14,527 bases of DNA. Origin: an uncultured euryarchaeote (GTDB lineage: Archaea > Thermoplasmatota > Poseidoniia > Poseidoniales > Thalassarchaeaceae). Each line of letters begins with the position of its first letter. Position 1 is the first letter of the stretch. The notes under the pieces were generated by a model. The model had not been told where the DNA came from. It made no database searches and saw only the letters and a program-made list of their open reading frames with translations. The stretch lies in the NCBI GenBank assembly GCA_937901365.1, contig CALCEF010000359.1, positions 1 to 14,527 on the forward strand. Direction: 5' to 3'. Positions 6,386 through 13,200 of the stretch are shown here, piece by piece. The position numbers and the translations under genes are program-made.

Positions 6386-7183
6386 ATGGGAGAACTACCA
6401 CGGGTCAAAGTCTCAGATGGAGCGATTACAGAAGGGGCACTTGTTGTCTCTTGTTTTCCAGGTGTAAGCCATGTGAGCAGTATTGTTGCTCATTATCTCA
6501 TCGAGCGGCTGGAACTCAAGTTCGTCGGTGGTGTCGTCGACTCACGATTGCCCCCCGTTGCACTCATCCATGAAGGCAAACCGATGCCACCCGTTCGTAT
6601 GTATGCTGGAAAACCAGTGTGCAATATGGATCAGTGTGACAGCATTGTCGTACTGGTATCCGAAGCACCGATTCCACCTAAGTTGATGCTCCCTCTTTCT
6701 GAAGCACTTCTCAGTTACAGTCACGAAAAGGAATTCCAAGCCGGTGTTCTGGTCGATTCATTTAGTCATCAGCAAGAAAGTGGCCATGAAGTCATGGACT
6801 CAGATGATAGTGAGGAAACCCTACTCGGTATTGGGGCGACTGACTGGGCTGTTGAGCAACTCAAAGAAATGGAAATTCCTCTACTTGAAGCCGGAATGGT
6901 AGCAGGTATGAGTGGTGTATTGTTGGGTGAAGGACGACGCCGGAAATTGGACATGATGTGTATCATGGCAGAGGCTGTTGGTGGAATACCCGATGCCCGT
7001 GCAGCGGCAAGGGTAATCGAGAAACTGAACAAGTTGCTTCCGACCATGGAACTCGACACGGATCCTTTGCTTGAAGAAGCGGAGAGAATTGAAGGACAGA
7101 TCAAGGCGATGATGGAACACCAACTCGGTAGTTCAGGCGATGATGATCCCGATGATGGTCCAAACGCCATGCTCTATGGTTGA
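6386..7183 (+). CDS. PAC2-family proteasome assembly chaperone/activator
   Basis: The 265-aa product resembles the archaeal PAC2 (PbaA/PbaB, formerly DUF75) family. It has a GALVVSCFPGVSHVSSIVAHYLI opening (about 17-39), a VDSRLPP segment, an LVSEAPIPP strand, a conserved central helix and a GMSGVLLGEG turn (about 174-183) followed by MAEAVGGIPDARAA. These proteins help assemble the 20S proteasome or open its gate. The extreme C-terminus is an acidic, flexible linker ending in Leu263-Tyr264-Gly265. That fits the hydrophobic-Tyr-any (HbYX) motif by which activators dock into pockets of the proteasome alpha ring. The ATG at 6386 has no ribosome site and is probably leaderless. Its last 10 bases overlap the convergent ligA gene. 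A proteasome role is strongly suggested but not shown here. Confidence 0.88.
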   Translation: MGELPRVKVSDGAITEGALVVSCFPGVSHVSSIVAHYLIERLELKFVGGVVDSRLPPVALIHEGKPMPPVRMYAGKPVCNMDQCDSIVVLVSEAPIPPKLMLPLSEALLSYSHEKEFQAGVLVDSFSHQQESGHEVMDSDDSEETLLGIGATDWAVEQLKEMEIPLLEAGMVAGMSGVLLGEGRRRKLDMMCIMAEAVGGIPDARAAARVIEKLNKLLPTMELDTDPLLEEAERIEGQIKAMMEHQLGSSGDDDPDDGPNAMLYG

Positions 7184-9225
7184 AGCATCGCTTCCCATTC
7201 TGTCTCGTTGAGTATGGTCACACCCAATCGGGTGGCTTTCTCGAGTTTAGAACCTGCATTTTCTCCGGCGACCAGATAATCCAACTTCCCGGACACTGCT
7301 GAGACTACCTTACCGCCTGCTGCCTTGATTTGCAAAGCGATCTCTTTGCGAGGGCGGGTGAGTGTGCCAGTGATACAGAATGAGAGGCCAACAAGTGGAC
7401 CGGAGGGGGCTTCGGTCTTCGCCACATCGGTGATGGTCAGTGTCTGATTGAAGTCTTCCAACATCTCCGAACGATCTGCTATTCCTTCCATCAATGAATA
7501 GGCAACCGTCTGCCCAACACCTTCGATTGCAACCAAGCGTTCTAGATCATCCTCATTGAGGTTGATGAGAGCCTCCATGGTACAGATTTCGCCTGCAAAT
7601 GCTGTCGCCAATTCCGGCCCAATGCCTGGCAAACCGAGGGCGGAAAGGAAGGTGTCTAAGGCCAACTCGCGAGTTGCGTCTAACTGAGTGACGACATTGT
7701 TGGCTGATTTTTCGGCCATTCGTTCCAATCCTTGAATCTGTTCGGAGGTCAAGCGATAGAGGTCGGGGATGGTGTTGACAAGACCTGCTTCACACAATTG
7801 ATCGACAAGTTTCTCGCCGATTCCATCCATCTCAAGGGCACGGCACCAATACAGGATTGAGCGAGCCAATCGGGCAGGACAAGACAAATTAGAACAGCGT
7901 AAAAATGCGCCATCCAACTTCAATTCAGTGCTACATTCTGGACACGCTTCTGGAATATGTGGTGAGGCCCTTGTGGGCAACTCTCCTGTGAACGATTCCC
8001 CATCTGCGTGAAAGCGCCCTTGGAGATCACTGCTCTTGGCTGGCCCTAATGTTTCGATGATTTTTGGAATCACGTCGCCTCGACGGACGACACGTACTTT
8101 GTCACCAATCGATACGCCCAAGCGCTCTACTTCACCGACATTGTGCAAGGTTGTATTCTCAACCGTAACGCCACTGACAACCACTGGGGCGACACGGGCC
8201 ACCGGTGTGACGGCGCCTGTGCGACCTGTTTGCCAATCGATGTCGAGAAGGACGGTGGTCGCTTCTTCAGGAGGGAACTTCCAAGCGAGTGCCCATCGAG
8301 GGTGGTGAGCGGTTTCCCCTAGCAACTCTCTCTTTGCCAAATTGTCGAGTTTGAATACCACACCATCAATTTCCCAAGGTGCACTGTCTCTGCCTTGTGT
8401 CCAGCGCTTTGTTTCAACCAACAATGCCTGTGTAGTGTCATCATCATCTGTTCCCTCAACAACCACCTCTTCAGCGGGTGTAATGCCGTTCTCTCGGAGC
8501 CATGCAATCGATTGGCTGTCGTTCTCAAATTGTAGAGCATCGGGGCTGTCTGGATGTTTCTCATCGTTGGGAACAAAGAGGACACCATAGGCATGGAATG
8601 CCAGGTCTGATGCGTCTCCCTTTCCCGCTTCGATATTCTTCTGTCGCAGACTACCCGCAGCCAGATTGCGTGGATTGGGGGCGATGTCGGCGTACTTTTT
8701 GCGGAACACATCGAGATGCATGACCACTTCGCCTCGAACATGACAATCGCCTTCCCATGGCAATCGATCAGGGATGTTTGGAATGCGTAGCGCATTGGAT
8801 GTCACATCCTCTCCTCTCTCACCGCTACCACGTGTTGCAGCTCGCACCAATCGACCGCGGCGATACTCCAAACTCAGTGCACTGCCATCCAGTTTGGGTT
8901 GGGCAACAAACCGGCGACCATGGGCTGTGGTCTCTGCAACGAAGTGTGCAACCTCATCATCCCCAGTCGCTTTGTCGAGGCTGCGCATCGGAAATCTGTG
9001 ATCGACCTTCACTGAACCAGGCGGCACGGGTGCACCAACTCGACGGAGTTGGGGATGTTCCGGGTCCAATGATTTGAGTTCGTCCCACAAAGCATCGAAC
9101 TCAGCATCGCTAATCTCAGGTGTAGCCTCATTGTAGTAGAGATGAGAATGGTGAGCGATTTGCTCCGCTAGGGCCTCAATTCGCGCCGTCGTGGCGTCGT
9201 CAGGTCCAAATTCTATCCAGCCCAC
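7174..9225 (-). CDS. ligA: NAD-dependent DNA ligase LigA
   Basis: The 683-aa product is a full-length bacterial-type ligase that seals nicks with NAD+. Domain Ia (about 14-58) has the HSHLYYN and DAEFDALWDEL features that bind the nicotinamide end. The adenylation site is KLDG with Lys111. Downstream come RGE (164-166) and DGVVFKLD (288-295), then an OB fold. A four-Cys zinc finger (Cys428, 431, 444, 449) and helix-hairpin-helix repeats (about 465-590) follow. A BRCT domain at about 608-682 closes the protein. No key residue looks missing. The start is a GTG at 9225, since no other start exists in frame upstream. It lacks a GAGG site and lies in a 10-bp hairpin. Archaea normally rely on ATP-dependent ligase, so this gene was probably acquired from bacteria. 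It may be transcribed with the surface-protein operon or from its own promoter. Confidence 0.97.
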   Translation of the reverse strand: MGWIEFGPDDATTARIEALAEQIAHHSHLYYNEATPEISDAEFDALWDELKSLDPEHPQLRRVGAPVPPGSVKVDHRFPMRSLDKATGDDEVAHFVAETTAHGRRFVAQPKLDGSALSLEYRRGRLVRAATRGSGERGEDVTSNALRIPNIPDRLPWEGDCHVRGEVVMHLDVFRKKYADIAPNPRNLAAGSLRQKNIEAGKGDASDLAFHAYGVLFVPNDEKHPDSPDALQFENDSQSIAWLRENGITPAEEVVVEGTDDDDTTQALLVETKRWTQGRDSAPWEIDGVVFKLDNLAKRELLGETAHHPRWALAWKFPPEEATTVLLDIDWQTGRTGAVTPVARVAPVVVSGVTVENTTLHNVGEVERLGVSIGDKVRVVRRGDVIPKIIETLGPAKSSDLQGRFHADGESFTGELPTRASPHIPEACPECSTELKLDGAFLRCSNLSCPARLARSILYWCRALEMDGIGEKLVDQLCEAGLVNTIPDLYRLTSEQIQGLERMAEKSANNVVTQLDATRELALDTFLSALGLPGIGPELATAFAGEICTMEALINLNEDDLERLVAIEGVGQTVAYSLMEGIADRSEMLEDFNQTLTITDVAKTEAPSGPLVGLSFCITGTLTRPRKEIALQIKAAGGKVVSAVSGKLDYLVAGENAGSKLEKATRLGVTILNETEWEAMLQP

Positions 9226-9244
9226 GTCCCCATAGGGGACGTGG
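9222..9244 (-). promoter_or_regulatory. perfect 10-bp hairpin covering the ligA start codon
   Basis: CCACGTCCCC (9222-9231), loop ATA, then GGGGACGTGG (9235-9244): a perfect 10-bp GC-rich inverted repeat. The GTG start codon of ligA (9225-9223) lies in one arm. As RNA it would hide the start codon. As DNA it is a palindrome lying between a possible box A and the gene, like an operator. A second, smaller repeat GAATCC-TAC-GGATTC (9253-9267) spans the end of the upstream gene. Confidence 0.8.
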
Positions 9245-9246
9245 AT

Positions 9247-9255
9247 GTTATTGAA
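9247..9255 (-). promoter_or_regulatory. possible box A for a separate ligA promoter
   Basis: ATTCAATAA on the minus strand is centred about 26 bases before the ligA GTG, which would allow a leaderless ligA message independent of the operon. The match is only AT-rich and weak. Confidence 0.25.
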
Positions 9256-9257
9256 TC

Positions 9258-9683
9258 CTACGGATTCGAACGTTTCTTAGATTTCTTACGAATTTCTCTT
9301 TGACGCATTTCTTCAAGATCTTCTTCAGTGTAACCTGCCTTGATTAGTTTTGATTTGACAAACCATTTCCCTGTGTGTTCTTCCTGATATTCCGTGATGG
9401 TTTTCTGGCCATCTCTATCCTCATCTTTTCCAACCAACTCATATCCTCGTCGGATTTTTGATTGGTTTGAGGCAGTATCGGGGGCAAAAAAAGTAGGTTC
9501 TGAACTAGGTTCCAATTTTGCTTTATCTGTAGGACTGGACTTAAAACCGTCATATATGAATGCGACAATGAAGATGGGCCACCAAAGTGGAGAATTGGGT
9601 GCGGTTGCTTGAGAGAATGGAACTAAGATAAAAGCGAAAATTAACAAGAAGCAACAGACAAGGTATAGTAGATCTTCGATCAA
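9258..9683 (-). CDS. small two-helix membrane protein with EF-hand-like loop
   Basis: The 141-aa product is not from a family I know. Two hydrophobic segments (about 4-23 and 33-45) lie at the N-terminus, followed by a soluble tail that is very basic at the end (KKSKKR). Within the tail, Asp87, Asp89, Asp91, Gly92 and Glu98 fall at positions 1, 3, 5, 6 and 12 of a calcium-binding EF-hand loop. Position 8 is Lys instead of the usual hydrophobic residue, so binding is uncertain. The start is TTG at 9683, backed by a GAGG 7 bases upstream inside the last codons of the previous gene. Its stop is 32 bases before ligA. Confidence 0.75.
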   Translation of the reverse strand: MIEDLLYLVCCFLLIFAFILVPFSQATAPNSPLWWPIFIVAFIYDGFKSSPTDKAKLEPSSEPTFFAPDTASNQSKIRRGYELVGKDEDRDGQKTITEYQEEHTGKWFVKSKLIKAGYTEEDLEEMRQREIRKKSKKRSNP

Positions 9684-9685
9684 AA

Positions 9686-10234
9686 TTATTCCTCTTCATT
9701 CAGTAAATTGGTCAGGGTGTCCCATTCGCCGACCATGATGGCATCTATTCTGAGGGCAGCAGCTGCGAGATCTTCGTCAGAACCGCCCAGCGGTAAGGGT
9801 GCCAACCTCCACCATCCTTTGCGCTGTAGCGTGATGCTTGAACCGCCTGAATATCCAGTCCACCACAAGCGATTCCAATCCACTGAGAAACCATCCACCC
9901 AGAGTGCATCTTTGGTAATCGCGTATCGCTTTGGTAGAACCAGCCAGCAACCATGAATACCGAGCAATACATCGAAAATGAGAACCCAATGTGTGGCCGT
10001 CCCACTCCTTTCGGCAAGGAACCAAGGTGCGACAATCATGACGACAATCGCGCCCAGCATCGTGACATTTCGGACCAATTCCTGACCCATCTGACTCTGC
10101 CAAGCCATCCCACCTGTTGGGAATTGGCCAAGATTGGGAATATCCTGCTTGGAACGCATCAACTTCCAGCCGTCAAAGAGAACGATTGAGGCCGTCAACG
10201 CGATGACAATCATTGCGATTTGATCCGTTTGCAA
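9686..10234 (-). CDS. three-helix membrane protein with PH-like tail domain
   Basis: The 182-aa product has hydrophobic segments at about 5-22, 54-73 and 82-100. A 60-residue tail begins YAITKDALWVDGFSVDWNRL and continues with strands such as SSITLQRK. That pattern (an 'it-dgl-w-g--i-w--l' opening) is typical of bacterial PH-like domains appended to membrane segments, but I cannot name the family. The tail ends in three Glu. The start is a TTG at 10234, with GAGGTGA upstream overlapping the stop codon of the giant surface-protein gene. Translation is therefore probably coupled to that gene. It may sit in the membrane with the surface protein, which is inference. Confidence 0.78.
   Translation of the reverse strand: MQTDQIAMIVIALTASIVLFDGWKLMRSKQDIPNLGQFPTGGMAWQSQMGQELVRNVTMLGAIVVMIVAPWFLAERSGTATHWVLIFDVLLGIHGCWLVLPKRYAITKDALWVDGFSVDWNRLWWTGYSGGSSITLQRKGWWRLAPLPLGGSDEDLAAAALRIDAIMVGEWDTLTNLLNEEE
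9691..9695 (-). promoter_or_regulatory. ribosome binding site AGAGG deciding the TTG start at 9683
   Basis: The GAGG lies inside the Glu codons at the end of the preceding gene, 7 bases before TTG 9683. The preceding stop codon falls between them, so ribosomes ending one gene can start the next. Confidence 0.6.
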
Positions 10235-10238
10235 TTGC

Positions 10239-10245
10239 TCACCTC
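10239..10245 (-). promoter_or_regulatory. ribosome binding site GAGGTGA deciding the TTG start at 10234
   Basis: A strong GAGGTGA overlaps the TGA stop of the surface-protein gene (10246-10244) and has its GAGG core 7 bases before TTG 10234. Confidence 0.65.
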
Positions 10246-13200
10246 ATTCTTCACGTCGGATGTCACTATTGAAGCGGAGATATGCAAACGTCGAGAAGAC
10301 GATGATTAGACCCAATGTCAGGACGACCGAGGGGCTACAAAGCGTCACAATCAGGGACGAATCTTGTGAGGATGGTGTGTGCAATCCCACACTTGGGTCT
10401 AGAGGGTCTATGTCCTCTGAATCTGGTACACCATCTCCATCATCGTCGTCATCTTCAACGAGGTCTGTTTCACAGTTGCTTCGAATGGAATTTGGCAAGC
10501 CATCATCATCGGTATCGTGATGCGCACAGGCGTCGTATGGGAAGAGATCCACGTCGTCTTTGAAATCGTCATTGTCGTCATCGACATCGAAGACATCCGG
10601 TCCACAGAATCGATTGTTTTCTGCGTCCCACCAAGCGTTAACCCCTGTCGATGGGCAACTGTCGATGAAATCTGAATCTGCATCGGCTGGATTGACTGTA
10701 AGTGCAACCGTGTCCGAACCTTCAGCACCGTGGATGTCGATGGCAATCGCGCGGAGAACCCATTCTCCTTGCACTGTATCGGTGGTTGTTCCAGATGGTG
10801 TGTCGCCGATGAGAATCGTTTCATCGCCATTCTCCATGACCCATACCCACTCGACGATCTCGTCGCCGTTTGGATCGGTTGCCGAAGCTGAGTAGTCCAT
10901 CGATTGGCCTGCATTAACAACCCATGATTCGGGTCCGTCTATGGTGACCTGTGGAGGTGAATTTGGACTCATTTCAATGGCTAGGTTACGCTGACCTGTG
11001 GTGTCCAGTTGTAACTGGCCAGTGGCAGGCAAATATCCGTCGGCGGTCGCAGTCCACTGCCCAAACCATGCATCGGTCATTCCCGATTCGGTGTAGGCCT
11101 GATGGATGAGGGTGATTTGTGACGGGTTCTGCCATTCAAATTGCTGCTCACCTAGAGTAAAGTCAAACTCGGGAATTGTCATTGCAATCGTTACGTTCAC
11201 AGGAGATGTTACTGTCCATGTATGCGCAATGAATAATGTCGCATCACCTGTGATATTGACCGAGACGTCTTCGTGATCAATCACGTTTGCAGACCAGTGT
11301 TTGTCCATACCAATCATGTGGATCTCGCCATCCAATTCACCACCTGAAAGAGTGAACGGAAGCGTGTTTGAATCAATGGCTGATGTCGCGTGAAGATGAG
11401 AATTGAGGATGGTGACGCCAGCGCCTTCCGCCTCTTCCAAGCCTCCTTCAAGTCGCAGGGCAGTGTCATATCCATCTACGTCACAATCTTCGATGATGGT
11501 ACCCGCGGAAGGTGTGCCGTGAACTGCAATTCCAACGCCCTCACCCTCTCCAATCAAATCGACACCGAGTAGGCGCATCTCACTCTCTTCGATGAGAACA
11601 CCTGGAGTTCCTGTAATGGTTGAATCACTCAACAAGAAGTTCTCGGCTTGCTCAATGTGAATCGCTGATTCGCCACTGCCTGTAGAAAGTGACATCTCTT
11701 TCACAGTCAGTGATTCATCGACCATCTGTAGGAACAGCGCGGGTCCATCGCCATCATAGTCTGAGGATGTCCATCCCGATAAGGTGCCAGATCCTTGCTG
11801 AATCCAAGCCCCATTGGAATTTCCAGCCCCAATAATCGCATCTTCAACCCACAATGATGCGCCTGTGGTCCACATCGCATACATCCCACAATTTTCAATC
11901 GATGTTCCATGGAGGTTCAGCGTTCCAGTCGCACGAATACAAATGTCTGTTTGCGAAATCGTTCCATCGATTATGGCGAGCGTCCCTGTGCCAATGACGC
12001 TCACGGGAGCATCCGAAATCGTCATCGATGCAAGTGATGCCTCGCCATTGTTCTCTACTGAGATTGGACCGCCCGAATATAGGGTTGAAATCATCTGCAC
12101 GTTGCCTCCATCAGCGGCTGTAATGCCACCGGATGCAGTTCCTCCAATCCACGCATCATTGGCCAAGAGTTGTCCTTCTACGGAAATACCGGCATCGGGT
12201 GCAAGCGACAATTCAACATCGGGCATTATTTCCAGTGTATGGCCAGATGAAACCAGCAAATCGCCGCCCAAGTGCCACGGTGAAAAGACCGCTTCCAGTC
12301 GAATCGAATCTGAGGTTGAACCCGATGAAATAGTGGAAATCATCACTTCGATTTCGGCATTGCTTGTTGGAATCCATGATTGATATCGATTGACATTGGC
12401 GTGTTGAATGACGACTGTCTGCTGGTTGCCATTGTCGGTTTCTCCATTTTCATCCACGACTCTCCAAGTATACCATGTGCTGACTTCTCCATCCACATTG
12501 GATTGCTGGACTGCACCACCAACCGAGACATTGGCACCTTCAACAGGTTGGCCCGCATCGATGACTGTGACCTTGAGATGGCTACGTTGTGTGAGTTTAG
12601 CATCGGTTCCAATGGTTAGTGTTCCCGAGGCGTGTCCACCATCGAGGATGAGTTCACAATCCTGATTCAATTCAAGTGGGCCAGTGAGTGATGTTTGAAC
12701 CCAAGTCCAAGGATCATAACAGGTGAATGTGAGCGAAGAGGATACGGTCAGACCCTGGCCTTCTCCCATCAGCGGTGTGCCTGCGGTGAGAGAACCTGCG
12801 CCCCCTTGTAGCAACCCATTATCGCCCTTGAGTTGGCCGTTTGGCTGAATACTGAGAATGGAAGTTTCAGGCATTGTTAGAGTAGAATCGATGAGCATGA
12901 GTGATGCTGTACTCTCGATTGTGAGATTGCCGGACAATGTGAATTCCCCTCCCACCAAACGCGCATCGACGCCAGCAGGGATGGTCCAATCTCCTGAACC
13001 GGGAACGACGGCGATTTGCAACTCTCCGCCCGGTGGTGATAGGGTTGCACTTGATCCCATTCCGCTCGCAGGGTCCTCTGCTTCCACATAGGAACCACTC
13101 GCCAATAGAGGAAGTGTGGCCGTACCTGATGGATTGGTGATTTCATCGAAACCGTGTGCATAAACGGTAGCACCTGCGATTGCGGAACCCACCAAATCGG

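Noticed and set aside
11814..12383. Plus-strand open frame of 189 codons inside the surface-protein gene, and similar long frames at 8319-8795, 10408-10920 and 13416-13892
   Set aside because: All are shadows of clearly coding frames, with composition unlike real proteins and no start signals.
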